Part shown: piece by piece, positions 25,803 to 34,718 of the stretch | Layout: every line of letters begins with the position of its first letter | Position numbering within the stretch: position 1 is the first letter of the stretch | NCBI GenBank assembly: GCA_965248905.1 | Contig: CBDFKS010000007.1 | Location: forward strand, 1,922,001-1,986,000 | Direction: 5' to 3' | Source of the DNA: CBDFKS01 sp965248905 | Lineage (GTDB): Bacteria > Chloroflexota > Dehalococcoidia > Lucifugimonadales > JAGWBF01 | DNA: 64,000 nucleotides | Made by a program: the position numbers and the translations under genes | The notes under the pieces: model-generated | The model's database searches: none | Told to the model about the DNA's origin: nothing | Seen by the model: only the letters and a program-made list of their open reading frames with translations

Positions 25803-26204
25803 CACAGGAACATGCCTTCCACAGGAAAGATCTTCGCCCACGATCTTATAATGGAAGGCCAAGCGCTGCCCATCTTAGGTGGCTTGAAGGTGCTGCATAC
25901 CCAGGGTCACACCCGTAGGAGTGTGTCCCTGTACATGGAGGAGCGAGAGGTCCTGTTTACTGGTGATATTCTTATCGGCTTTGGCAGAGGGTTCACGCGG
26001 CCCTTCCAGTTTCCAGGAACAGACTTGAAAGCTTATCGCTGTTCGGTGGAGCGGCTAGCCCAATTGGAGTTCGACGTGGCCTGCGTCGGATATGGCAAGC
26101 CCATTGTGGGTGAGGCGCAAAAGAAACTACACGATATGCTGGACAACTACTTCTGGGCATCCTCCTGGTGTACATTCATTCGCAGACTGTCTCCCTTTGA
26201 ATGA
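25803..26204 (+). pseudogene. Metallo-beta-lactamase-fold hydrolase, C-terminal half (interrupted)
   Basis: Continues the frame broken at 20862: HRNMPSTGKIFAHDLI, then LGGLKVLHTQGHTRRSVSLY (second metal His) and VLFTGDILIGFGRG (bridging Asp), ending in CVGYGKPI. Reading from ATG 25812 gives 130 aa, but without the THAHPDHTG half no active site can form. The last 20 residues fit the family poorly, so the 3' end may also have been altered. Confidence 0.85.
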
Positions 26205-26216
26205 TTCCGCAGATAT

Positions 26217-26984
26217 TCATCCGCCCTGTTGTGTCTCTGTGGACTGGCTCGCCAGAACTGCCTCAATGACCTCGACGAATTCTTGAGCGTCTTTAAGAAC
26301 GGTCTCAGCTTCCTCCTGGGACGTGGATTGAGGACTATAATCAGCGGTAAGCCGCCTTTGATATGCAGCCTCAAAGGCGTTATGGAGTTCGCTGGAAACG
26401 AGGCCGGTCCGGACGAAATGGAAGCCGAAAGCCGAGAGAACTCCTTTGTGTCTGGACCTGGCGATACCTTTCGAGAGAAGTGCCGCGTGGGCCGCATTAA
26501 ACATGGCGTAGTAGGCACGGGAGACGGCGTCGTCGTAAATGCTCTCATGCTGCAATATATCGGCTGCGTGTAAGCTCTGCCGAGCCATCGCCAAAGTCTC
26601 TTCCACCACGGTGGATTGGTCTTCCGGCTCCATGAACATCCCCTCCCGGCGTACGTTGAAGAAAAGCGGACTTCGGCCTCGCTGGTACTCCGCTTCAGTG
26701 AATACGAGGGTTTGTACATACAGGTCGTACTTATGGGTCAGGTCCCTTGCCAGCCTCGAGACCTCTTCCTGTTCAGCCTTGGAAACCAGCGAGTTGTCCA
26801 GCAGCACCATAAGGTCGATGTCGGATTCAGGCGCCCATTCGCCCCTTGCCAATGAGCCGAAGACAATCAGCCCCTTAAGTTCAGAGCCCCACCTGTCCCT
26901 CAACCCGCAGCGGAATTCTTCCACTACACTCCAGGGGCTTACTGAGGTTGTACTTGTAATGACATCTTCGGTCATATGCTTCAT
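26217..26984 (-). CDS. MNT nucleotidyltransferase-HEPN domain fusion protein
   Basis: A single 255-aa protein. The N-terminal half is a minimal nucleotidyltransferase with the GSx10DxD signature (GSLARGEWAPESDIDLMV). The C-terminal half is a HEPN helical bundle (SRAYYAMFNAAHAALLSKG, HKGVLSAFGFHFV, LTADY). In MNT-HEPN toxin-antitoxin pairs the two are separate: MNT adds nucleotides to silence the HEPN RNase. Here the HEPN motif RAYYAMFN has Asn in place of the Rx6H His; a His occurs three residues on. RNase activity is doubtful. It could be a regulator or a remnant module. Confidence 0.85.
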   Translation of the reverse strand: MKHMTEDVITSTTSVSPWSVVEEFRCGLRDRWGSELKGLIVFGSLARGEWAPESDIDLMVLLDNSLVSKAEQEEVSRLARDLTHKYDLYVQTLVFTEAEYQRGRSPLFFNVRREGMFMEPEDQSTVVEETLAMARQSLHAADILQHESIYDDAVSRAYYAMFNAAHAALLSKGIARSRHKGVLSAFGFHFVRTGLVSSELHNAFEAAYQRRLTADYSPQSTSQEEAETVLKDAQEFVEVIEAVLASQSTETQQGG

Positions 26985-27024
26985 CTAGCCGGGGTCGTCA
27001 GAGGTCTATCTATCAGTACTGGCG

Positions 27025-27633
27025 CTAGAGCCCTCGGCTCTTCTCATAGGCCGTAATCTTGTCTTCGTGTTGCAAGGTCAGGGCTATGTCATCCAGACCG
27101 TTGAGTAAGCAGTGACGCCGAAATTCGTGGGTGCCAGGATCGTTATGGACCTTGAAAGGTAGGTTGAGTCCCTCATCGTCCGTTATCAGGCAGGACTCCA
27201 GATCAACCGTTATCTTATAACCGGGCTTGGTTTTCGCGTTCTCCATGATCTGGCTAACCTGCTCATCTGGGAGGTGGACAGGCACAATGCCGTTGTCAAA
27301 GCAGTTCTTGTGAAAAATGTCGGCGAAGCTTGGGGCTATCAGCGCTCGAAAGCCGTAGTCCAGAAGGGCCCAGGGCGCATGCTCCCTCGAAGAGCCACAG
27401 CCCAGATTACGCCCTGTTATAAGTACGCTTGCGTTCTTGTACTCGGGCACGTTGAGTACGAAATCTGAGTTGGGGCTGCCGTCCTCATTGAACCGCCACC
27501 TCGAAAACAGAAATTGGCCATAGCCCGTGCGCTCGATCCGTTTCAGGTATATGGCGGGGATTACTTGGTCAGTGTCTATGTTTACTCGATCAAGGGGGGC
27601 TACGACGCCCGTCATCTTTACAAAGGGTTCCAT
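27025..27633 (-). CDS. leuD: 3-isopropylmalate dehydratase small subunit
   Basis: LeuD (202 aa), the swivel domain of isopropylmalate isomerase in leucine synthesis. Signatures: VNIDTDQVIPAIYL, ITGRNLGCGSSREHAPWAL and IVPVHLP. It follows leuC by 66 bases on the same strand and ends the ilv-leu run. Length suits the bacterial LeuCD heterodimer. Confidence 0.95.
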   Translation of the reverse strand: MEPFVKMTGVVAPLDRVNIDTDQVIPAIYLKRIERTGYGQFLFSRWRFNEDGSPNSDFVLNVPEYKNASVLITGRNLGCGSSREHAPWALLDYGFRALIAPSFADIFHKNCFDNGIVPVHLPDEQVSQIMENAKTKPGYKITVDLESCLITDDEGLNLPFKVHNDPGTHEFRRHCLLNGLDDIALTLQHEDKITAYEKSRGL

Positions 27634-27699
27634 CTGATGCTCCTCTCTGTTGTGGTCATCCGATCAGACGCACAGCCTGTCCATTCATTTTCCGTTTTC

Positions 27700-29100
27700 C
27701 TACCACTCCCGGGTGTCCACAAAGTGGCCTGCGATTGCCGCAGCTGCCGCCATCTCAGGGCTGACCAAGTGAGTACGCCCACCCTTGCCTTGACGGCCCT
27801 CGAAGTTGCGGTTCGATGTAGAGGCGCATCGCTGACCGGGCTGGAGGATGTCAGGGTTCATTCCCAGGCACATGGAGCAGCCCGCCTCTCGCCAATCGAA
27901 CCCTGCGTCCTTGAATATCCCGTCTAGGCCTTCGGCTTCGGCCTCTTTCTTTATAGCATAAGAGCCTGGCACAACCATGGCGTAAACGTCTGAGTGCACC
28001 TTACGACCTTTGATGATGCCGGCGGCGTTGCGAAGGTCTTCTATCCGGGAGTTGGTACAGGAACCCAGGAACACTCTGTCGATCTTGATCTCCTGTATCG
28101 GGGTATTAGGTTCCAAGTCCATGTAAGTCAGGGCCCGTTCTGCCGCTTCCCGTTCAGTGGATTCCTCTAATGATGCCGGGTCTGGCACCCTACCGGTTAT
28201 TGGCGCCACCATGCCCGGGTTGGTACCCCAGGTGACGAAGGGCTCCAAGGATGAGGCGTCTATCTCCACCACCTTGTCAAAGGCGGCTCCCGAATCTGTG
28301 GGAAGGGTCCGCCACCGCTCAACGGCTGCGTCGAAATCCTTACCCTGGGGCACCTGAGCACGCCCTCTCATGTAGTCGTATGTTGTGTCGTCGGGCGCGA
28401 CCATACCTGCGCGGGCTCCTGCCTCGATAGTCATATTACAGACGGTCATGCGGCCGTCCATGGACAGGGAGCGGACCGCTTCACCAGTGTACTCAATCAC
28501 GTGGCCCACGCCGCCATCGATGCCTATCTGGCCAATGATGCCCAGTATCAAGTCTTTAGCTGTGACACCGAAGGGCAGAGGGCCGTTGACTCGAAGCTCC
28601 ATGGATTGGAACTTTGCCTGAACCAGGCATTGAGTGGCGAGGACCTGCTCCACCTGGGTAGTCCCGATGCCTAACGCGAAGGCCCCGAAGGCACCATGGG
28701 TCGACGTGTGGCTGTCGCCGCAGACGATGGTCTTGCCTGGTTGGGTGTATCCCTGCTCGGGGCCGATGATGTGCACTATACCCTGAAGGGGACTGTACAT
28801 GTCGTATAGCGGTACTCCGAACTCCGGAGCATTACGAGATAGAGCTTCCAGCTGCTTCATGGACATCTCGTCGTTGATAGGGATGGATCGGTCCCAGGTA
28901 GGAGTGTTATGGTCGGCGGTGGCCACCGTTAGATCGGGACGGCGTACCTTCCGGCCCGCCAACCGTAGTCCATCGAAGGCCTGGGGCGAAGTGACCTCGT
29001 GCACTAGGTGCAGGTCTATATAAAGGAGCGTGGACTGGCCGGGTTCCTCATGGACCACGTGGGTATCCCAAATTTTATCGAACATGGTCTTAGGTGGCAT
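27700..29100 (-). CDS. leuC: 3-isopropylmalate dehydratase large subunit
   Basis: LeuC (466 aa), a 4Fe-4S aconitase-family enzyme. Cluster Cys lie in FLGSCTNSRIEDL and in CSMCLGMNPD. DSHTSTHGAFGAFALGIGT and RCASTSNRNFEGRQG are family signatures. GAAGGGGGA precedes the ATG. The 195-base gap to leuA (29101-29295) has a small hairpin but no gene. Confidence 0.96.
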   Translation of the reverse strand: MPPKTMFDKIWDTHVVHEEPGQSTLLYIDLHLVHEVTSPQAFDGLRLAGRKVRRPDLTVATADHNTPTWDRSIPINDEMSMKQLEALSRNAPEFGVPLYDMYSPLQGIVHIIGPEQGYTQPGKTIVCGDSHTSTHGAFGAFALGIGTTQVEQVLATQCLVQAKFQSMELRVNGPLPFGVTAKDLILGIIGQIGIDGGVGHVIEYTGEAVRSLSMDGRMTVCNMTIEAGARAGMVAPDDTTYDYMRGRAQVPQGKDFDAAVERWRTLPTDSGAAFDKVVEIDASSLEPFVTWGTNPGMVAPITGRVPDPASLEESTEREAAERALTYMDLEPNTPIQEIKIDRVFLGSCTNSRIEDLRNAAGIIKGRKVHSDVYAMVVPGSYAIKKEAEAEGLDGIFKDAGFDWREAGCSMCLGMNPDILQPGQRCASTSNRNFEGRQGKGGRTHLVSPEMAAAAAIAGHFVDTREW

Positions 29101-29265
29101 GAAATCCCCCTTCTTTAAACATAGTCGTCAAGATAAAGGCGTGGAATGGCGATGTGAAAGTTGCTGCGGCGTTGCTCACGGGTAAAGGGCACCAAGGAAA
29201 TTGTAAAGCTTGCAAGGCAATACATCAATCTTGGTCTTCTACTCAGACCCTAATGGTAGACTCAG

Positions 29266-29284
29266 AGGGGACTCCAGGTCCCCT
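29266..29284 (-). other. Small hairpin between leuA and leuC
   Basis: AGGGGAC-TCCAG-GTCCCCT is a perfect 7-bp hairpin just after the leuA stop. It lacks a U-tract on the transcript strand, so it is more likely an mRNA processing or partial termination element than a full terminator. Confidence 0.5.
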
Positions 29285-29295
29285 CGTCACCTTCG

Positions 29296-30855
29296 TTAGT
29301 CAGGCGTGGTCAGGGGCTCAAGGACGGTGCTCAGGCCTTCCTGAGCGATAAGGCGATTAACAGCACTCAGGTAAGCCTTGGCACTGGCTACAATAATGTC
29401 CGTGGACGCGCCACGACCGGTGTATATTCTTCCGTCCTGCTCGACTCGGATTACCACCTCGCCGATGGAGTCCAGCCCTTCCGTCACAGAGTGAACATTG
29501 AAGTCCAATAATTTGACTGAGACTCCAGTGGCGCGGTCGATAGCCTTACAGGCAGAATCCACGGGACCGTTGCCGGTGGCGGCATCGCTGTACACTCGCT
29601 GGTCTGGCCCGGTTATCCGCACTGTTGCGGTGGCTATGTCATGGTCACCGCCGGAGAACTGCACATGATCCAGGGTGTAGGTAACCGGCTCGCGTGCCAC
29701 CCGTTTCTCTTCATCCATGAGTGAATCCAGGTCGCGATCGGTGACTTCCTGCTTTTTGTCGGCCAGTACCTTGAATGCTTCGAACACGGAATCCAGGTCT
29801 TCCCTCGAAAGAACGTAGCCCAGGGCCTCTAGACGTGAACGTAGCCCAGCTCTTCCGCTCAGCTTTCCCAGCACCAGGGCGTTACCCGGCCAGCCAATGG
29901 AAATGGGGTCCATCAATTCGTAGGTGGTGCGCTCCTTGAGAACTCCGTCCTGGTGTATCCCAGAGGCGTGGCGGAAAGCGTTCTCACCTACCACCGACTT
30001 GTTGGCCTGGACCGACATACCAGTGATGCGACTAACCAAACGGCTGGTGGGGTAGATCTGGGTCGTATCCACATTGGTGGTCACGTCAAGAAAATCTCTA
30101 CGGGTATGCAGCGCCATTATTATCTCTTCCAATGAGGCGTTGCCTGCACGCTCTCCAATGCCGTTGATGCACCCCTCTACCTGCCGTGCTCCGGCTTGTA
30201 TGGCGGCGATGCTGTTGGATACTGACAAACCTAGGTCATTGTGACAGTGGACGCTGAGAGTAGCCTTATAGATATTGGGGACGTTCTCCTGTATCTCCGT
30301 AAGAAGCTGTGCGAATTGGGAGGGTATAGCGTAGCCAACCGTATCGGCTATGTTCACCGTGGTCGCGCCAGCGCTAATCACCGCCTCAAGGAGTTGGTAA
30401 AGGTATTCCGGGTTAGTTCTGGTTGCATCCATGGGCGAGAATTCCACATCGCTACAGTACTTCTTGGCCCGGCCTACCATAGACACGGCCATGTCCATGA
30501 CCTCTTCTCGGTTCTTGTGTAGCTGGTGCATGATGTGGATGTCGGAACTGGACAGGAAAACGTGGATTCGAGGACTCTCTCCTCCCTTAAGGGCTTCCCA
30601 CGCCTGGTCAACATCTGAGGGATGGGCACGTGCCAGGGAGGCGATGGTGGGACCTTTGACCTCCTGGGCGATGGTTTTCACCGCCTGAAAATCTCCGGGC
30701 GAGCTAGCCGCGAATCCCGCTTCAATTACGTCTACTTGCAGGCGCGCTAGCTGTTTCGCGATCTCCAGCTTGTCCTCGCCGCTCATGCCGATTCCGGCGG
30801 ACTGCTCACCGTCCCGTAGTGTGGTGTCGAATATAGTTACTTTGTCGTTAGCCAT
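29296..30855 (-). CDS. leuA: 2-isopropylmalate synthase
   Basis: LeuA (519 aa), first committed step of leucine synthesis. The N-terminal DRE-TIM barrel begins IFDTTLRDGEQSAG, with the metal-binding VHCHNDLGLSVSN and GCINGIGERAGN. The C-terminal LeuA allosteric domain (about residues 390-510) is complete, so leucine feedback is likely. SD AAGGGAG lies 9 bases before the ATG and is the 3' arm of a perfect 11-bp inverted repeat in the leader. Confidence 0.96.
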   Translation of the reverse strand: MANDKVTIFDTTLRDGEQSAGIGMSGEDKLEIAKQLARLQVDVIEAGFAASSPGDFQAVKTIAQEVKGPTIASLARAHPSDVDQAWEALKGGESPRIHVFLSSSDIHIMHQLHKNREEVMDMAVSMVGRAKKYCSDVEFSPMDATRTNPEYLYQLLEAVISAGATTVNIADTVGYAIPSQFAQLLTEIQENVPNIYKATLSVHCHNDLGLSVSNSIAAIQAGARQVEGCINGIGERAGNASLEEIIMALHTRRDFLDVTTNVDTTQIYPTSRLVSRITGMSVQANKSVVGENAFRHASGIHQDGVLKERTTYELMDPISIGWPGNALVLGKLSGRAGLRSRLEALGYVLSREDLDSVFEAFKVLADKKQEVTDRDLDSLMDEEKRVAREPVTYTLDHVQFSGGDHDIATATVRITGPDQRVYSDAATGNGPVDSACKAIDRATGVSVKLLDFNVHSVTEGLDSIGEVVIRVEQDGRIYTGRGASTDIIVASAKAYLSAVNRLIAQEGLSTVLEPLTTPD

Positions 30856-30860
30856 TGTTA

Positions 30861-30996
30861 GAGACTCCCTTCTGAATAATGTCGTGAAATTGGATAGGTG
30901 TTTACCAGGGGCGCCTTAGTACGCCGCAACCCAAGGGAGTCTCAGGATAACGTAGTCCGCCGTCCCAAGCCCTGCCAGGACCGGGGGTTGGCGGCG
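30861..30996 (-). promoter_or_regulatory. Competing RNA structures in the leuA leader
   Basis: Two pairings exclude each other. GAGACTCCCTT (30933-30943) pairs over 11 perfect bp with AAGGGAGTCTC (30861-30871), which contains the leuA SD. CGCCGCCAACCC (30985-30996) pairs with GGGTTGCGGCG (30922-30932) with one bulge. In RNA order the four arms interleave, so one helix blocks the other. Ribosomes on the leader peptide would cover two of them. Confidence 0.6.
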
Positions 30997-31023
30997 AACT
31001 ACGCTCGCAGTTGCCTCCTCCAT
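30916..31023 (-). CDS. Candidate leader peptide of leuA (35 aa)
   Basis: A short frame in the ilvC-leuA gap. It starts at ATG 31023 with AAGGAGG 11 bases upstream (8 bases from an in-frame GTG). The peptide begins MEEATASVVRRQPPVLAGL and ends DYVILRLPWVAAY. Ten of 35 residues are Leu, Ile or Val, with a Val-Ile-Leu-Arg-Leu cluster near the end. That cluster overlaps the 5' arm of a repeat able to mask the leuA SD. A translated attenuator is the best reading; a stand-alone small protein is possible. Confidence 0.55.
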   Translation of the reverse strand: MEEATASVVRRQPPVLAGLGTADYVILRLPWVAAY

Positions 31024-31093
31024 CACCGATGTAGCCTCCTTGCCTAGTTAGACACTGAAGATTGAATATCTGTCGTGATTAATGGTTTGTTGT

Positions 31094-32092
31094 CTACTCC
31101 ACCGGGTTCATCCATGGCATCATGCGCCGGAGTTTCTTGCCTACTTCTTCGATCTGGTGGTCGTTGGCCTCTTCCCGCATCTGAAGGAAGCGTTTGCGAC
31201 CTTCGTCGTTCTCCGCCATCCACTCACGGGCAAAAGTGCCGTCCTGTATATCTTTCAAGATGAGGCGCATGTTATCTCGCACGCGTTCGTCGATCACCTT
31301 GGGACCCCTGGAAAGGTCACCGTACTCGGCCGTGTCGCTCACAGAGTAGCGCATGTACTTGAAGCCACCCTGGAAGATGAGGTCAACTATCAGCTTCATC
31401 TCATGGAGACACTCGAAATAGGCCAGTTCCGGCGGATAACCCGCCTCCACAAGGGTCTCAAATCCCATCCTGATTAGGGAGGTGACACCACCGCATAGAA
31501 CGTTCTGCTCTCCAAAAAGGTCCGTCTCAGTTTCGTCTTTGAAGGTGGTCTCCAACACACCCGCATTCGTGCAGCCTATACCCTTGGCGTATGCCAGGCT
31601 GATGTCTTTGCAATCTCCCGTGGCATCCTGCTGGATGGCCAGCAAGGCAGGAACACCTATGCCATCCACGAACATCTCACGCATGCGGTGTCCTGGGGCC
31701 TTGGGCGCAATCATGGAAACGTTGACGTTGGAGGACGGCACCACGCCCTTGTAATGAATGCTGAATCCGTGAGCAAACATCAAGGTGCTGTTGGGCTGAA
31801 GGTTGGGCTCTATGGCCTGTTTATAGACAGTCGGCTGAACGTGGTCAGGTATCAGCACCATCACTATGTCCGATTTCTTGGTAACCTCGTCTACGTCACC
31901 CACTTCGAGGCCCGCCTGTTTGGCGGCATCGCGGCTTTTGCTTGTAGCGTGCAGCCCCACCATAACCTTCTGGCCATTGTCTTTTAGATTCAGAGCATGG
32001 CAGTGGCCCTGGCTTCCGTAGCCAATTATTCCGATGGTTTTTCCCTTAAGCAGGTCCAGATTTGCGTCCTCGTCATAGTAAACGTCGGGCAT
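31094..32092 (-). CDS. ilvC: Ketol-acid reductoisomerase (NADP-type, class I)
   Basis: IlvC (332 aa), second common step of branched-chain amino acid synthesis. The Rossmann motif is GIIGYGSQGHCHALNLKD; the metal/substrate site includes DLFGEQNVLCGG and ECLHEMKLIVDLI. The length is that of the short class I enzyme. It lies in the ilvB-ilvN-ilvC order, with 47 bases to ilvN. Confidence 0.97.
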   Translation of the reverse strand: MPDVYYDEDANLDLLKGKTIGIIGYGSQGHCHALNLKDNGQKVMVGLHATSKSRDAAKQAGLEVGDVDEVTKKSDIVMVLIPDHVQPTVYKQAIEPNLQPNSTLMFAHGFSIHYKGVVPSSNVNVSMIAPKAPGHRMREMFVDGIGVPALLAIQQDATGDCKDISLAYAKGIGCTNAGVLETTFKDETETDLFGEQNVLCGGVTSLIRMGFETLVEAGYPPELAYFECLHEMKLIVDLIFQGGFKYMRYSVSDTAEYGDLSRGPKVIDERVRDNMRLILKDIQDGTFAREWMAENDEGRKRFLQMREEANDHQIEEVGKKLRRMMPWMNPVE

Positions 32093-32139
32093 TTTAGTTA
32101 CTCACCTTTCTCGTTTCAGCTCAGACTAAATCTTGTTCT

Positions 32140-32688
32140 CTAGGTATGATGTTCCTCGCCGGCACCATTGGACTGGCCTCGGACGCGACTACCACCACCT
32201 TCGGTCGCCCCTCTGATCATAGCTATTCGACCTGTTCGCATAAGCTCTCTTATTCCAAATGGACGAAGCAGATTATAGAGAGCGTTTATCTTGTCCTCTT
32301 CTCCAGTGGTCTCGATGATGAGGGAGTTGGGGCCGACGTCCACGATGTTAGCCCGGAATATGTCCACCATCTGAATGATCTCACTTCGTGTAGCAGGAGT
32401 GGAGTGGACCTTGATTAGGGCGAGCTCTCTTGCCACGATGTCCTGTTCCTCAAGCTCCGATACCTTGATGACATCTATCAGCTTATTAAGCTGTTTGGTC
32501 ACTTGCTCAATAGTGTCCTCATCGCCTTCAACCACAAAGGTCATCCGAGAGAGGTCGGGTTGCTCGCTCTTGCCCACGGCCAGGCTGGCGATGTTGAAAC
32601 CCCGTCGCCGGAAAAGGCTGGAGACTCGATTCAGCACTCCCGGTCTGTCTTGAACAAGGGCAACGATGGTGTGAAGGGGCTCTGTCAT
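32140..32688 (-). CDS. ilvN: Acetolactate synthase regulatory (small) subunit
   Basis: ACT-domain regulator (182 aa): HTIVALVQDRPGVLNRVSSLF and RRGFNIASLAVG bind valine in known homologues. The second half matches the ALS small-subunit C-terminal domain (KINALYNLLRPFGIRELMRTG). Its start overlaps the ilvB stop by 4 bases (ATGA type), so the subunits are made together. Confidence 0.95.
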   Translation of the reverse strand: MTEPLHTIVALVQDRPGVLNRVSSLFRRRGFNIASLAVGKSEQPDLSRMTFVVEGDEDTIEQVTKQLNKLIDVIKVSELEEQDIVARELALIKVHSTPATRSEIIQMVDIFRANIVDVGPNSLIIETTGEEDKINALYNLLRPFGIRELMRTGRIAMIRGATEGGGSRVRGQSNGAGEEHHT

Positions 32689-34406
32689 CTCGACCTCTGC
32701 TGTGGCGGCGTCAAGGAAGCCGGCTCGGTGTAGGGTTCCTCTATTATCTCGGCGAGGCTTTCCCCAGCCGGAATCATGGGGAATACGTTCTCCTCGGGTT
32801 CCACCATAAAGTCTAGGATTACCGGGCCGGGCTCAATCATGGCCCAGCGAAGGGCCGACTCGACCTGGAGCTTATCCGAAACCCGTATACCTGGGATACC
32901 ATAGGCCTCCGCCAGCTTCACAAAGTCGGGATTAGCCGTGTATCCCGTGGCGGTATATGTCTTGTTGTAGAAGAAGTCTTGCCATTGCCGCACCATGCCA
33001 AGGAAGTTGTTATTCATGATGGCGAACTTCACCGCGATTTTGTTCTCCACGGCAGTGGCCAGGTCGCACAAAGTCATCTGGAAGCCGCCATCCCCGGCAA
33101 TGGACCACACCGGCATCTCCGGCCTGCCCACTTTAGCGCCCAGGGCTGCGGGCACCTCGAAGCCCATGGCTCCCAGACCACCAGAGGTGATCAGGCAGTT
33201 GGACTCTTTGAACACGGAATGTTGTGCTGCCCACATCTGGTGCTGGCCCACTCCGGTGACGATAATCGCCCGGCCGTCAGTTACCTCGGACAGCACTTTA
33301 AGGATATGCTGGGGAATCAGCTTATCCGTTTCTCTGATTTTGTGGGATGGGTGCTCAATGCGCATCTGCTCGATCCGCTGTATCCACTGGGTATGCACTG
33401 CCGGTTGTACGTGAGGAAGCAATGCTCGCAAAACCCGTTTGAGGTCACCCACGATGGGTACGGTAGGCTTGACGTTCTTGCCGATCTCCGAGGGATCCAC
33501 GTCCACATGGATGATCTTAGCGTTGGGAGCAAAGGAACTGAGCCTCCCCGTAACCCGATCGTCGAACCTCATTCCCAGAGAGATGAGTAGGTCAGCCTCG
33601 TCTATAGCTCTGCTGGCGTAGCTCATCCCATGCATGCCCGGCATTCCAACGTTGAGGAAATGATCGGTGGGGAAGGAGCTGATGCCCAATAAGGTGGTTA
33701 TTACAGGTATCTGAGCCTTCTCGGCCAGCTCTCTCGCTTCATCGTAGGCCCGTGAGATAATGATGCCGTGTCCAGCCAGTATGACCGGTCTTTCAGCCTC
33801 TGCAATGAGCTTGGCCGCTTTCTGTATTTGGGAGGAATGGCCCTCAAGGGTAGGTTTGTACCCCGGGAGGTCCACCTCGTCGGGATAGAAAAACTCGGCC
33901 ATGTCGTCCTGCAATACATCTTTGGGAATGTCGACCAACACAGGTCCCGGTCTGCCAGTGTTGGCAATGTAGAAGGCCTCTTTGATGGCCATTGGGATCT
34001 CAGCAGCGCTCATCACCAGGTAGTTATGCTTGGTTATGGGCAGGGTTATCCCTGTAACGTCAGTCTCTTGGAAGGCATCCCGTCCGATGGCTGCCCTCGG
34101 CACCTGCCCGGTTATTGCAACAACGGGCACCGAATCCATCTGAGCGCAGGCTATGCCCGTGGCCAAGTTGGTAGCTCCGGGGCCAGATGTGGCGATACAT
34201 ACGCCTACTCGACCCGTTGCTCTGGCATAGCCATCAGCCGCCATTACCGCTGCCTGCTCGTGCCTCACCAGGATATGTCTTAGCTGCGGATACTGTGGCA
34301 GGGCTCCATAGAGAGGCAAGATAGCCCCTCCAGGCAGTCCGAAGGCAACGTCAACCCCTTCTCGGAGGAGACTTTCACATACTATCTGCGCGCCTGTGAG
34401 TTTCAT
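32685..34406 (-). CDS. ilvB: Acetolactate synthase catalytic (large) subunit
   Basis: ThDP/FAD enzyme (573 aa). The catalytic Glu is in LVRHEQAAVMAADGYARATG; the ThDP motif runs IAGDGGFQMT to NNNFLGMVRQWQ. All three domains (N-terminal ThDP-pyrimidine, central FAD, C-terminal ThDP-binding) are full length. First gene of the ilvBNC-leuACD run and controlled by the T-box just upstream. Confidence 0.96.
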   Translation of the reverse strand: MKLTGAQIVCESLLREGVDVAFGLPGGAILPLYGALPQYPQLRHILVRHEQAAVMAADGYARATGRVGVCIATSGPGATNLATGIACAQMDSVPVVAITGQVPRAAIGRDAFQETDVTGITLPITKHNYLVMSAAEIPMAIKEAFYIANTGRPGPVLVDIPKDVLQDDMAEFFYPDEVDLPGYKPTLEGHSSQIQKAAKLIAEAERPVILAGHGIIISRAYDEARELAEKAQIPVITTLLGISSFPTDHFLNVGMPGMHGMSYASRAIDEADLLISLGMRFDDRVTGRLSSFAPNAKIIHVDVDPSEIGKNVKPTVPIVGDLKRVLRALLPHVQPAVHTQWIQRIEQMRIEHPSHKIRETDKLIPQHILKVLSEVTDGRAIIVTGVGQHQMWAAQHSVFKESNCLITSGGLGAMGFEVPAALGAKVGRPEMPVWSIAGDGGFQMTLCDLATAVENKIAVKFAIMNNNFLGMVRQWQDFFYNKTYTATGYTANPDFVKLAEAYGIPGIRVSDKLQVESALRWAMIEPGPVILDFMVEPEENVFPMIPAGESLAEIIEEPYTEPASLTPPQQRSR

Positions 34407-34430
34407 ATCCTACCCCTTATCCGGTTTAAT

Positions 34431-34712
34431 AAAAAAGACCCGTCCTCCAGGGACGGGTTTTTGCTTCCCGCGGTACCACCCTTCGTTCCCCGACAACAAT
34501 TCTGCTGTCGGGACATCTTTAAGGACTGTATCGGTGTCCACCGCCGCGCCCTACTTTGCCATCCAACGCTCTACGTGAGCCCGTTAGAACTTTCAGGCGG
34601 GTCGCTCCAGGGCGAGTTCAAGGCCTTCCTGCCGCCGGCTTTTCACCCTCCGCCGACTCTCTTGGGCAGCGTACCCTTACTACTCCCTTTCATAGCGAGA
34701 ATATGAAATTAA
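34431..34712 (-). ncRNA. T-box leader of the ilv-leu operon
   Basis: The minus-strand RNA opens with CGCTATGAAAGGGAGTAGTA (T-box stem I start) and contains the T-box itself, AGGGTGGTACCGCGG (34468-34482). It ends with the terminator ACCCGTCCC-TGG-AGGACGGGT and a U-run (34431-34458). In the specifier loop, GAA-CTC-GCC places CTC at 34614-34616, pointing to a leucine tRNA. Uncharged tRNA pairing with the T-box should prevent termination. The leucine assignment is by position and less certain than the T-box itself. Confidence 0.92.
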
Positions 34713-34718
34713 GTATCG

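Noticed and set aside
20855..25810. A 4-8 bp target duplication for the IS21-ended insertion
   Set aside because: Only TT is shared at both junctions; this could be chance, so no duplication is claimed.
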